Both the position numbers and the translations under genes were made by a program. 64,000 nucleotides of DNA from Novosphingopyxis baekryungensis DSM 16222. GTDB taxonomy: Bacteria > Pseudomonadota > Alphaproteobacteria > Sphingomonadales > Sphingomonadaceae. Within the stretch, counting starts at the first letter, position 1. Each line of letters opens with the position of its first letter. Location of the stretch: positions 248,001 through 312,000 of the forward strand of contig NZ_ATUR01000003.1 of the NCBI RefSeq assembly GCF_000420305.1, in the 5' to 3' direction. The notes beneath the pieces are model-generated. The model saw nothing but the letters and a program-made list of their open reading frames with translations, had not been told where the DNA came from and made no database searches. Positions 1 to 7,898 of the stretch are shown piece after piece.

Positions 1-256
1 CGCCCCAGGGTCACACGGTTCACACAGTCCAGAGCGGGAAAAGCTGGTCCCTCACAGCCGACGGAACTGGACATGACATGATGGCAACCACGCAGGGGCT
101 GAGAATAAGAAAAATGCATGAGGACCGCATAAGCAAACTCCGCCCGGTAGGACAGCGATTTGAATCATTGCCCGCTCAGCGTGGCGTGCCGTGGCGTGAT
201 CGCTTGTTTTTCTCCAGGCTCGATTGGTGTCCGGCGCCAACAGAAGGACCGACAAG
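1..256. other. Left-edge stretch without a recognisable gene
   Basis: No reading frame here resembles a known family; the short frames on both strands are low in information and overlap one another. The segment directly precedes a decayed IS3-type transposase, so it may be part of the same insertion scar or of a neighbouring gene cut by the window edge. No terminal inverted repeat could be identified by eye. Confidence 0.4.
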
Positions 257-373
257 ATGAAGAGAAAGAAGATGAGCGAAGAGCGCATCATCGCCGTGCT
301 GAAGGAGGCCGTGGCGGGTTCTACGACCGCTGACCTCGCTCGGCGGCACCGCGTGTTTCAAGCAGCGATCTAG
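257..373 (+). pseudogene. Truncated IS3-type OrfA (transposase DNA-binding part)
   Basis: The 38-residue frame begins MKRKKMSEERIIAVLKEA, which matches the typical start of IS3-family OrfA proteins of the IS407-like type (MKRKKFSEEQII...). The helix-turn-helix continues as TTADLARRHRV and then hits a TAG stop at 371. A complete OrfA is near 85-100 residues, so more than half is lost. Similarity to the zipper region resumes downstream only after frame changes. This is a remnant with no expected function. Confidence 0.7.
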
Positions 374-616
374 AGCTGGAAGGCCACATGAGGCGGGTTG
401 AAGCTGTGTGCTTCGCACGCCTTCGCCACCCGATGCGCGTTGGCTGAGGGCGCTTGAGCGCGAGAACGCGAAGCTGAAGCGACTGCTGGCGACTATGATG
501 CTCTGCCAGGCTGCCTTAACCCGAAGGGCGGCGTCGCCAAGGATATCCTAGCATAAAGGCTCTGACGCTCGCCGCCGGGCCGCAGGAGGCGACGCAGTTG
601 CAAGCGTGCTGTTGAA

Positions 617-979
617 ATGAGGGCGCCGGACCCGGTGCTTGCCCTGCCGAACCAGCGCTGCAGCCTAAAGTTCGGCGTAGAATGGCATGACATAGCACCG
701 GATAAACCGATGCAGACCAGCTTCTGTGCCAGCATGAACGGTCGCATACGCAGCGAACTTCCCAATGAGACGCCGTTCATGAGCCTCGCGCATGCCCGGG
801 CCGTAATCGTGGATTACAACCAACAGAAACCACACTCATCCCTCGGCTACGCAACAGCAGCGGCGTTCGCATCAGCGTCACATCCGGCATATAGCTCACC
901 CAGCGCGTTTTTCAGGGTCAGCTTTTCAACTCCGGCCGCAGCGGGATTGGCCTCGACCTTGCAGCCTCACGCCTCCTAA
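617..979 (+). pseudogene. C-terminal remnant of IS3-type OrfB (DDE transposase)
   Basis: From about residue 18 the frame reads like the end of an IS3 OrfB integrase core: a [14 protein letters not shown] segment, then [25 protein letters not shown] and KPHSSLGY, all characteristic of this family's last ~70 residues. The glutamate of the DDE triad, expected just before SFNGR, is replaced (the segment reads CASMNGR). The upstream catalytic aspartates are missing entirely. It is therefore a broken, non-functional fragment; the first residues of the frame are not IS-like. Confidence 0.72.
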
Positions 980-1145
980 CAAATCAGTTTTTCTATTAAC
1001 TAAAGTCAGCGTCCAACCATTAAACGATTCGCGGCACAAAGACCCACTAACAGAGGGTCGGGAATATGCAGGGTCAATCGTTCGCAATAGTGAAGCATCA
1101 TGATCGCATCGCTCAGCTTCGCATAAGCCAGCTACGGTTCACGTC

Positions 1146-1949
1146 ATGATCGTATCCGCGCTGGATCAGGCAGCCGATCCTTCGCTCGATGCTACGATCT
1201 GTTCTCGGCATTTCCAAAGAGCAGAGAACGGTCCGTTGCAGGAAGTCATGTTCAGGCTCGCAAATTCCGACGGGCAGCGCAGCAACGCGCAATTTCTGCT
1301 CAACCAAATCTATGCACGCAAGGGTTTCGGTTCGAATCATTCGTTCGCCCGGTCCCAAAAGTCTTCGACGTTCATTGCGTCCGTGGAAGATTATATCTTT
1401 GGCACCCTTACGCTGACCGCCGATTCAAGTGACGGCCTTGGGCTAGATTCGACCTTCCGAGACGAAATTGATTATTTCCGTGCAACAGCACGTCTGGACA
1501 TATGTGAGCTGACCAAGTTTGCGTTCGATCCATCCCCGCGCTCGCGGCCATTACTGGCCGCATTGTTCCACATCATATATATTTACGGGGTTAGCCACTT
1601 AAACTGCAGCGACTTGCTCATTGAAGTGAATCCGCGACATGTCCGTTTTTACGAAACGATGCTTGGATTTAGCAAAGTAGGGGCTCCACGAACGAACAGA
1701 CATGTTTGCGCGCCGGCTCAGCTCATGCACATTACAGTCGATCAGGTCAGTGAATCGATCCGGATGCTTGCCGGAAAACAGACCCCCGGCGAACGGTCTT
1801 TGTACCCTTATTTTTTCAGCCCAGCGGAAGAGGCTGGCATACGGACACGGCTTGCCAGGGAAAATGGACTGGGACGAACGAACGACGTCACGTCTCTAGG
1901 GAGCACTTTAGCCGTTCCAGGCCCATCCAGCCGTCAAAAAGTGCATTAA
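1146..1949 (+). CDS. FeeM-like N-acyl amino acid synthase / GNAT-fold acyltransferase
   Basis: This 267-residue protein resembles the FeeM-type long-chain N-acyl amino acid synthases, GNAT-fold enzymes that move an acyl group from acyl-ACP to an amino acid and are related to acyl-homoserine-lactone synthases. The family pattern is visible: YARKGFG near residue 57, a STFIAS...GTLTL core, CELTKFAFD, and LIEVNPRHVRFYETMLGF near residues 160-178. Related acyltransferases are known to accompany PEP-CTERM/exosortase systems, and three PEP-CTERM genes plus an exosortase follow within 8 kb. The substrate is unknown. The ATG at 1146 has no convincing ribosome-binding site, so the start is provisional. 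Confidence 0.75.
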   Translation: MIVSALDQAADPSLDATICSRHFQRAENGPLQEVMFRLANSDGQRSNAQFLLNQIYARKGFGSNHSFARSQKSSTFIASVEDYIFGTLTLTADSSDGLGLDSTFRDEIDYFRATARLDICELTKFAFDPSPRSRPLLAALFHIIYIYGVSHLNCSDLLIEVNPRHVRFYETMLGFSKVGAPRTNRHVCAPAQLMHITVDQVSESIRMLAGKQTPGERSLYPYFFSPAEEAGIRTRLARENGLGRTNDVTSLGSTLAVPGPSSRQKVH

Positions 1950-1982
1950 AAAGGCGGGAAGAAACATCTGTTTCTTCCCGCC
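1948..1982 (-). terminator. Strong intrinsic terminator between convergent genes
   Basis: A perfect 13-bp stem (arms 1953-1965 and 1970-1982, GGCGGGAAGAAAC against GTTTCTTCCCGCC) closes a 4-base loop. On the minus strand it is followed by a run of five T (the A-run at 1948-1952), the classic rho-independent form, so it should end transcription of the PEP-CTERM gene at 2014-2610. It lies three bases after the stop of the plus-strand FeeM-like gene and may serve that gene too. Confidence 0.88.
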
Positions 1983-2013
1983 CTTGAACATTGCCAGATT
2001 TGGCAAAAGCCTA

Positions 2014-2610
2014 TCAGAAGGCAAACTTTACGCGAACATTCTCACGCGTGCGACGACGCATCGAGAAGCCGATGCCCGCAAAACCAAAGAGCATAAGCGC
2101 CCAAGCTGCTGGCTCGGGTACGGCCGTCATGGCGTTCGGCGAGAACGAAAGATCACCACCGAAAGAACCGTTTCCACGCGACTGGTAGTTGATCGACAAA
2201 ATGTTCTCGTTCCCTGTGAAAATAGGAATGTTCGACAAAGCGCCGAATTCCGCATTACCCAGCGACGCCAGCGGCACGACGAAATTGCTAACGCCATTGC
2301 TGAACATCACGGAAATAAAATCAAGATCGGTCCGGCTGCCGAGCATTCCGGCAAAGTTCGTGATCAGCGATCCGCTGCCCAGGCCGTCCTGACCCAAACG
2401 AAAGATGAAACGATCGGTAAAGTTACCGGCCTGAAGGCCCGAACGACCAAAGGTAGCCGAAACGGTGCCGTCGAAGGGATCGCCATTAACCTGGAAAAAT
2501 GCCGAAGGCGATCCGGTCTCGTTCGTTCCCGGGAAAAAGTCTGCTGCGCTGGCCGTTGTTGAAATGGCAAGTGCCGATGCTGCGACCAAAGCTTTTAAAG
2601 CTATGTTCAT
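2014..2610 (-). CDS. FxDxF-type PEP-CTERM protein
   Basis: A secreted 198-residue protein with an N-terminal signal peptide (residues 1-22, ending STTASAA) and a C-terminal sorting signal. The signal is PEPAAW at 165-170, a hydrophobic stretch, and an Arg cluster at 185-187, followed by an unusual tail NVRVKFAF. The W-A pair after PEP fits the PEPxxWA subtype known from sphingomonads and linked with exosortase V. The FTDRF motif at 64-68 agrees with the FxDxF PEP-CTERM family, whose role is unknown. The mature protein is small and beta-rich in appearance. An intrinsic terminator follows the gene. Confidence 0.85.
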   Translation of the reverse strand: MNIALKALVAASALAISTTASAADFFPGTNETGSPSAFFQVNGDPFDGTVSATFGRSGLQAGNFTDRFIFRLGQDGLGSGSLITNFAGMLGSRTDLDFISVMFSNGVSNFVVPLASLGNAEFGALSNIPIFTGNENILSINYQSRGNGSFGGDLSFSPNAMTAVPEPAAWALMLFGFAGIGFSMRRRTRENVRVKFAF

Positions 2611-2840
2611 GATAATTCCGATCTATTTGAGTTGCAAAAGTGCCCGACTCGTTGAAAGTTATTAAAACATTAATTCAACGATAGCAATGCCCTAACTGGT
2701 CGTGTCCGGGTTCGTTCCAGAATGGCACTAAGATCAATTCAAATGTTTCAGAGTCTTTCGGGCCAAAACCCCATATTCTGCAGTCGGACCCGCAGCCCCC
2801 CGTCATATTGCACGACGAGAGACCGCGGTCCGATTAGCAA
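2611..2840. other. Intergenic spacer between two PEP-CTERM genes
   Basis: About 230 bases upstream of the FxDxF protein gene and downstream of the metalloprotease gene, both on the minus strand. It is AT-richer next to the downstream start and presumably holds that gene's promoter, but no clear -35/-10 pair, operator or hairpin could be assigned by eye. Confidence 0.4.
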
Positions 2841-4070
2841 TCAGGCGAACCGAACGCCCTTTAGCCCACGCTTGCGGAAGCGCATGGAACCGGCAAGGGC
2901 ACCGAAGCCAAGAATCATCTGCAGCCACGTGGATGGCTCTGGCACGGCAGGTACGGCGAAGGCGCGATAGGCATCGGCTGTGGTGTAACGATAGTTAGCA
3001 CCGTTGCGCAGTACATCGAAGTTCACGTCATAGCCGATGGCATCATAAGCGGCCAAGTCGAGGCCGGTGATCTCTTGAAGCTGACCACGACCCGATGTTG
3101 GATCGAGAATACCCCGCTGCGGGTCACCAGCCGCGCTGTCGCGCCAGTGGGACGCCTGCTGACGACCACGACCGTTGAAACGACCATCTTCGAGAAGCGA
3201 GTCGCCAAACAGCTGGCTCCGGCCGCCATCGATCGAGAAATAGGGGTTGCCCTGCGTGGACCAGTCAAGCGTTCCTTCGCTACCGTAGCGGAAAAGATCG
3301 AGCTGGCTCATAACCACGAAATTCTCGAGCAGGCCGGCATTCGCATTGGGGCCGTTTGGCGATGTGAAAGCATCATAGCTGTCTACGCCGCTTACGAACC
3401 CAAGCGCGTGGCCAATCTCATGAATCGCAACGCCAATGAAATCGAACGCGTTGGAGTCGATACCATCAGTCGGATTGAAATCGAACGCGAACGAATTGCT
3501 GAACGTGATCGTTCCATCACTGCTGCCGTAATTGACAGCATTCCCGTTAACGTCGGTAGTGATGCCGAGCGCTTTCGCACTTGCCTTGGTAATCGCCAAC
3601 GTGGAGTTATTCACACCGCCATCGTTGTCGATACGCGTCGCGGCATCGGTGTACCCGCTACGATCGGCCTTGATCGCGTTCGTAACAGCAGTGACTGCAC
3701 CGAAGGAAGGATCCAGTGCACTGAGGCTTGTGCGCTGCAGATTGGAGGTAGCCTGCGCATCCAGCGCGCTCGTCACATCACCAAACAGCGCAGAGTAGCC
3801 CTGGTTGATCGACAGCAAAGTGCGGCTGCTGCCCGTCGAACCGAGAACACCGGGGTTGAGCGCACGGAAGCCAATGTCGAGATTGATCACGGCGTTATCG
3901 GTCAATACCGACGACCAGTACGCAGTCGCAATATCAAATCCGGCACGCGCCTGCGTGCCCACACCGGCGCCGCCTGTATCGTTCAGTACGAAAGTGACGG
4001 CATTGGCGGGCGCGGAAGCCCCGAAAAGCGCAAGCGCAGCACCTGCTGCTAACAGCGTAGATTTCATCAT
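2841..4070 (-). CDS. PEP-CTERM zinc metalloprotease (NF038122-like)
   Basis: A 409-residue secreted protein with a signal peptide (residues 1-24, ending PANA) and a metzincin-like zinc site HEIGHALGF at 217-225, followed by further family features ASHWRD near 306-311 and YDAIGYD near 342-348. The C-terminus is a PEP-CTERM sorting signal: PEPSTW at 377-382, a hydrophobic segment, a basic cluster RFRKR, and a tail GVRFA. This matches the NF038122 type of PEP-CTERM metalloproteases as remembered. The expected role is proteolysis at the cell surface or in the matrix. The start ATG-ATG is preceded by a GGGGAA ribosome-binding site. Confidence 0.85.
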   Translation of the reverse strand: MMKSTLLAAGAALALFGASAPANAVTFVLNDTGGAGVGTQARAGFDIATAYWSSVLTDNAVINLDIGFRALNPGVLGSTGSSRTLLSINQGYSALFGDVTSALDAQATSNLQRTSLSALDPSFGAVTAVTNAIKADRSGYTDAATRIDNDGGVNNSTLAITKASAKALGITTDVNGNAVNYGSSDGTITFSNSFAFDFNPTDGIDSNAFDFIGVAIHEIGHALGFVSGVDSYDAFTSPNGPNANAGLLENFVVMSQLDLFRYGSEGTLDWSTQGNPYFSIDGGRSQLFGDSLLEDGRFNGRGRQQASHWRDSAAGDPQRGILDPTSGRGQLQEITGLDLAAYDAIGYDVNFDVLRNGANYRYTTADAYRAFAVPAVPEPSTWLQMILGFGALAGSMRFRKRGLKGVRFA

Positions 4071-4623
4071 CGATATTCCCCAATTCCTGAAAATTGCAAA
4101 CAGGCACAGCCGTTTCTTAAGGCTTTATTAACCGTCCTGTTAGCTGCGACAGGAATGACCACCGGTCAAGGCCAATTTTCGGCGGACGTTCAGAATCCGT
4201 TTCAAAAAAGCACATGGTCTGCTTTTAATACTTAGCGACGCAATATTCTAACAACTGCAGCGACTGAGACAGCGAAATTTAGCGGAATCAATTCGCGAAT
4301 TGGCCATGATCGATCGCAACATTCGTTGATGAAGCGGTGATTGCGCCGCTGAAAGAGCATCCAGAGAGCACGCCGCTTTATCTGAGAACCCAGTTGCCAT
4401 TCAGATGGCCGGTTCCACCGATAGCCTCACGCCCCCCACATAAGAATCGACCAGTGAAGATCAGTTCGAATCGATTTTCACCGCTCTAAAAAAGGCCCTT
4501 GCCATACTGATATCGGGCGCTGAGGCGACGGACATTAACCACGCATCAGGGACCTTTATGGGCGGTTGAGCCGTTTTGTGTGCAATGGTTACAATTGTGT
4601 AAATAATAGGGTATCATGCTTCC
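4071..4623. other. 553-base divergent intergenic region
   Basis: The region separates the minus-strand metalloprotease gene from the plus-strand PEP-CTERM gene at 4624, so it should contain promoters for both. The last 60 bases before 4624 are AT-rich. A GTTCGAATC string at 4466 recalls a tRNA T-loop but no acceptor stem or anticodon arm surrounds it. No small gene, operator or mobile element was recognised. Confidence 0.4.
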
Positions 4624-5373
4624 GTGAAAAACAAATTGAACCCCAATCGGACGAAACGGCGAACGGTCGTCCCTGTCGGCAAGCTGATGATCGTATCGGC
4701 TCTCGCCATGTTGAATTTGGGCTTTGGGAGCGACCGGCTGAATGGCGTTGCCAACGCTCAGGCATCAAGCGACGCGCAGACATCGGCCGCCATTCTCGAT
4801 CTTCTCGCGCGTTCGCCCGGCGAACGTGGTCTCACTGACCTATTAAAGGGAAAGCGCCAAGCCACTATATTTGGCGAGATTGAAAATGTGCCGGCCGACG
4901 CAGCTCCAAGGCAGCGCGCCCTTGGCAAAGTCTTTGATTTCCCACCGGAAGATGGCCTGGCATTTACGGCAGGAACGCCGACCGACCTTCTCGGGCTCGG
5001 GACACCGCCGCCCATTTCTGATTTGGCGGACTTTCCTGCAATAGCTGCGACGCCCGCGGCCGGAGTGCCCAGTTTTTCCGGCACGGGCCCTGGGGCACCA
5101 CCAGTTGGCGTGATTGGCGGAAACCCTGGAGGGGGTGGCCCCGCCGTCCCTGGACCCGGCACTCCAGATGGCCCACAGCCAGAACCCCCGGTGGCAACAC
5201 CAACGCCGCCTGCTGGTCCTGGCATCCCGACACCGCCTATAACAAGTCCAGTGCCAGAGCCCGGCACATGGATGCTGATGCTGGTGGGTTTTATCGCATG
5301 CGGTGGAGCATTGCGGCGCCGTGGTGCAGTGCGCGTGTTTGGAAAGGATGCAGATAGCAGATGCGTTGGATAA
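4624..5373 (+). CDS. Proline-rich PEP-CTERM protein
   Basis: The 249-residue product has a long, Lys/Arg-rich n-region and a signal sequence around residues 20-47 (ending GVANAQA). After a short globular part it has a Gly/Pro/Thr-rich linker (about 125-210) and then a PEP-CTERM signal: PEPGTW at 211-216, hydrophobic segment, RRR at 231-233 and the tail GAVRVFG. The last residues (KDADSRCVG) run into the start of the next gene, with a 13-base overlap. The GTG start at 4624 is the only good one that keeps the basic n-region; a later ATG at 4684-4687 is possible. The function is unknown; the Pro-rich linker suggests a cell-surface spacer. Confidence 0.75.
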   Translation: MKNKLNPNRTKRRTVVPVGKLMIVSALAMLNLGFGSDRLNGVANAQASSDAQTSAAILDLLARSPGERGLTDLLKGKRQATIFGEIENVPADAAPRQRALGKVFDFPPEDGLAFTAGTPTDLLGLGTPPPISDLADFPAIAATPAAGVPSFSGTGPGAPPVGVIGGNPGGGGPAVPGPGTPDGPQPEPPVATPTPPAGPGIPTPPITSPVPEPGTWMLMLVGFIACGGALRRRGAVRVFGKDADSRCVG

Positions 5374-6044
5374 TGTTGTCAATCCTGGGTGCAATCCTGT
5401 TCACCGGTTTCCTTCTGGTCGGACAACCAAAGCTATTTGCAAGCGAGGAAATGCCTGTACGGAACGGCTCGCCGGAGTTCACATCAGGTGGAGACAGCTT
5501 CAGTCTTACCAAGCGATATCCCCTCACGCCTGAGGAGGTGGCTTTAGCTGCCAGCAAGAATTTATTACCGGCAAATGCTCGGACGCTTTTAAGAGTGGAT
5601 GCCAAGCTGAAGCATGGTGATTATCGCTGGGACGCGGAAGGCGTGCCCGCGGGAACCTTGAATGTTTTTGTCGATCTGGAACGGCAGATGATTTCGGTTT
5701 TCCGCGCAGGGCATGAGATTGGTACCGCTGTCATCGTATATGGCGATGACAAGATGCGCTCTCCCCTCGGCGTCTTTCCTATCCTGTCGAAACAAAAAGA
5801 TTATCATTCGCGTAGCTATGATGCGCCAATGCCGTACGCGATGTTTCTGACCATGGACGGCGTGGCACTGCACGCTAGTCCGATATCGGCCCGGCGAGCG
5901 ACACATGGATGTATCGGCCTGCCGGAACCCTTTGCACAGCTACTCTTCAATGCGGCCAAAGCCGGTGATCGCGTCCAGATCGTGCGCTCGGAGCCTAGCT
6001 TGCGCGGTCCGTTGGTAGCGGCTCCCCTGCCCGACCTTTATTAG
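5361..6044 (+). CDS. L,D-transpeptidase (YkuD family), membrane-anchored
   Basis: A 227-residue protein with an N-terminal hydrophobic anchor or signal (residues 4-21) and a YkuD catalytic domain from about residue 98. The active-site pattern is present: H171 in LHASP and C184 in ATHGCIGLP, the usual H-x15-SxxHGC arrangement. Such enzymes form 3-3 cross-links in peptidoglycan or attach proteins to it. Its ATG lies inside the end of the PEP-CTERM gene upstream (13-base overlap), so the two are probably translationally coupled. This links a sorted surface protein with a wall-coupling enzyme, but attachment of the PEP-CTERM protein to the wall is only an inference. Confidence 0.88.
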   Translation: MRWIMLSILGAILFTGFLLVGQPKLFASEEMPVRNGSPEFTSGGDSFSLTKRYPLTPEEVALAASKNLLPANARTLLRVDAKLKHGDYRWDAEGVPAGTLNVFVDLERQMISVFRAGHEIGTAVIVYGDDKMRSPLGVFPILSKQKDYHSRSYDAPMPYAMFLTMDGVALHASPISARRATHGCIGLPEPFAQLLFNAAKAGDRVQIVRSEPSLRGPLVAAPLPDLY

Positions 6045-6154
6045 CCTGCTTTAAGAGTTTCTTTGGCAACATCGTAAACCGCATTTCTTTATCCTGTTTC
6101 TGTACGTGACATTGAGACCGCAGAACTAGTTTTGCCCCTGAAGAAAGGGGCATC

Positions 6155-6676
6155 ATGGTACGGTTTGCTACGGTCTGGAAACTCTCGGTCCTAACAGCCT
6201 GTTCTTTCATGCTGCCCGGAATGCAGGGCCGTCTGGATAATGCCGAACTCCGTATTCTTTCGGCTCACAATGCCGAACGTGCCAAAATGGGTGTGGCTTC
6301 GCTGCGGTGGGATGATCAACTGGCCGAAGGAGCGCAGCGCTGGGCCGATCATCTGTCGGCTACCGGAAAGTTCGAACATTCGCCCAATCGGCCGGGTGAA
6401 CCGCTGGAAGGCGAAAATATCTGGGGGGGAACGCCAGACTCCTTTACACCCGAATCCATGGTTCGTCTGTGGATCGCCGAGAAGCGGTCCTATGTGGCGG
6501 GGGTGTTCCCAGCCAATAGCAGCACTGGCCGGGTTGAGGATGTCAGCCATTACACCCAATTGATCTGGCGTCGCACGGAAGCGGTCGGGTGCGGCCTTGC
6601 CCATCTCGGTGGAGAAGAGATACTGGTTTGTCGCTACAGTCAGCCCGGAAACGTGCGTGGACGCATACCAATCTAG
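6155..6676 (+). CDS. CAP-domain (SCP/PR-1) secreted protein
   Basis: This 173-residue protein has an N-terminal hydrophobic signal (residues 5-24) and a CAP domain. The four cavity residues are recognisable: H38 in SAHNAER, E87 in GENIWGG, and later SHYTQLIW with its His, plus the ending VCRYSQPGN. Bacterial CAP proteins are secreted and often act at the envelope; the biochemical activity is usually unknown. It follows the L,D-transpeptidase by 110 bases in the same direction. A second, related CAP gene occurs at 62028-62630 in this window. Confidence 0.88.
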   Translation: MVRFATVWKLSVLTACSFMLPGMQGRLDNAELRILSAHNAERAKMGVASLRWDDQLAEGAQRWADHLSATGKFEHSPNRPGEPLEGENIWGGTPDSFTPESMVRLWIAEKRSYVAGVFPANSSTGRVEDVSHYTQLIWRRTEAVGCGLAHLGGEEILVCRYSQPGNVRGRIPI

Positions 6677-6758
6677 GACGGAAGTTGCCGATCATAAGGC
6701 TCAGCCACGGCGCAGCTTTCTGATCACCAGAGCATGTATAGGGGCAGCAATGAAAACC

Positions 6759-7775
6759 CTATTGATCGACAAGCGCTCCCGCTTTTTGATCAGCCGCCAG
6801 GCGCGAAGGCCGCTCGTCAACTTTCAGGCCAGATGCCTCGCGAGCCTGAGTTTTTGTAGACGTTAAAATCTTCTCGGCCTGTGCAAGCGGCATGAAATCA
6901 TCAGCCAACAGTGGTGATAATTGTGGTTTCTGGGACAGCGTGGGTGGAACGCCCAAAAAGATGTTCTCGTCATACTCAATGGTTTCCAGGTCGCCTATTA
7001 GCTGCTTCGCACTTTCAAGGTCGTCCAGCAGAGCAACCTGGGTGAAAGCGCGACGCCGGCCCCAATTGCCTTTCCAACGGTAAAAGATGTGGTGACCCAA
7101 TTTGGTGATTTTATTGAGTGATGGTGCCCAATAGGGCACGACGAAATCTGCGTGATAATGCGTTGCCATACCCACCTCCGGTTCGACACCGCCCGACAAT
7201 GCGGTGACTGCCAGCTTTCGCGCGCTTTCCCATCCTGCCTTGGAAGGGCGGCGTTCCAGGCTGCCATCGCAGGTGAAGGTGAACTGGCATCCCGTCTTGC
7301 GATCGGAGCCTTCGTAAACCACGCCGCAGACAGAACGTGGGAAAGCCGGATGCCGAACGCGATTAAGGACGACCTGCGCCACAGCACGTCGCCCACTGGC
7401 CGGCTCATTTGCAGCTTCGTAATAAATGGCCGCGGTGAGGCAGTCAACCGAAGCTCCGCGCTCACCCTCACCCGCCCCCATCGGCAAGACGAGCGCTGGA
7501 GCCGGCTCAACGGGCTCCTTGGAAAATGGCATTTCCTCGTTCGCTTCGGCCGCCTCTTCGGCTGTCAGCGGCATGAATGTCTGCGGCGCAGGGATAAGAG
7601 GTTTTGGCCCGGCAAGCCGTTCCTGATCGATCGCGGCATCGATACCCTGCTGCTGTCGACCAGCATCATGGACCACCAGCCACCAGACTGCAGCACCCAA
7701 AGCTATGACGGCAAACAAAATGACGAATATAAGCTGCATGGCTGACATAGCGCGCCAGTTTGCTTTGAATTTCAT
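6759..7775 (-). CDS. Cell wall hydrolase, SleB-like (Hydrolase_2)
   Basis: A 338-residue protein with one N-terminal transmembrane helix (about residues 13-35) and a periplasmic domain of the SleB/CwlJ hydrolase type. The hallmark CLTAAIYYEAANEP, with the likely catalytic Glu, lies near residues 113-126, followed by VAQVVLNRVRHPAFP, CQFTFTCDG and the late THYHADFVVPYW. These enzymes cleave peptidoglycan. The chosen ATG (7775) removes four residues from a longer GTG frame at 7787. It is convergent with the CAP gene and divergent from the exosortase gene. Confidence 0.87.
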   Translation of the reverse strand: MKFKANWRAMSAMQLIFVILFAVIALGAAVWWLVVHDAGRQQQGIDAAIDQERLAGPKPLIPAPQTFMPLTAEEAAEANEEMPFSKEPVEPAPALVLPMGAGEGERGASVDCLTAAIYYEAANEPASGRRAVAQVVLNRVRHPAFPRSVCGVVYEGSDRKTGCQFTFTCDGSLERRPSKAGWESARKLAVTALSGGVEPEVGMATHYHADFVVPYWAPSLNKITKLGHHIFYRWKGNWGRRRAFTQVALLDDLESAKQLIGDLETIEYDENIFLGVPPTLSQKPQLSPLLADDFMPLAQAEKILTSTKTQAREASGLKVDERPSRLAADQKAGALVDQ

Positions 7776-7898
7776 TGCGAACAGCACCTGTCACATTCAG
7801 CCATGATCATGTCTTATTACAGAAGACCGACTAACGGCTTACACCAAAACCGTCTCGCGCCGGCACGCAAAGCGTTTCTTGAAAATTGAGGCATTGGC

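Larger units (their letters stand above)
257..979 (+). mobile_element. Decayed IS3-family insertion sequence
   Basis: Both halves of an IS3-type transposase are still visible in order: an OrfA-like helix-turn-helix start (from 257), a degraded leucine-zipper-like stretch around 450-500 (it reads roughly as RALERENAKLKRLL in one frame), and the C-terminal end of an OrfB-like DDE integrase (from about 620). Stop codons and frame changes break it, and most of the OrfB catalytic core is deleted, so it cannot move by itself. Terminal repeats and target-site duplication were not found. Confidence 0.7.

Noticed and set aside
1333-1347. GGTTCGAATC string resembling a tRNA T-loop
   Set aside because: It lies inside the conserved part of the FeeM-like gene and has no acceptor, D or anticodon arm around it; the similar GTTCGAATC near 4466 fails for the same reason.
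2720-2745. TGGCAC-containing stretch considered as a sigma-54 promoter
   Set aside because: It is on the plus strand with no gene downstream in that direction, and the -12 element (TTGC) is not at the right spacing.
3075-4052. Open frame of 325 codons opposite the PEP-CTERM metalloprotease
   Set aside because: The minus-strand protein has signal peptide, zinc motif and sorting signal; the plus frame has none.
5100-5260. Possible tandem repeat in the Pro/Gly-rich coding stretch
   Set aside because: The repeats are irregular at DNA level and are explained by a low-complexity linker of the PEP-CTERM protein.
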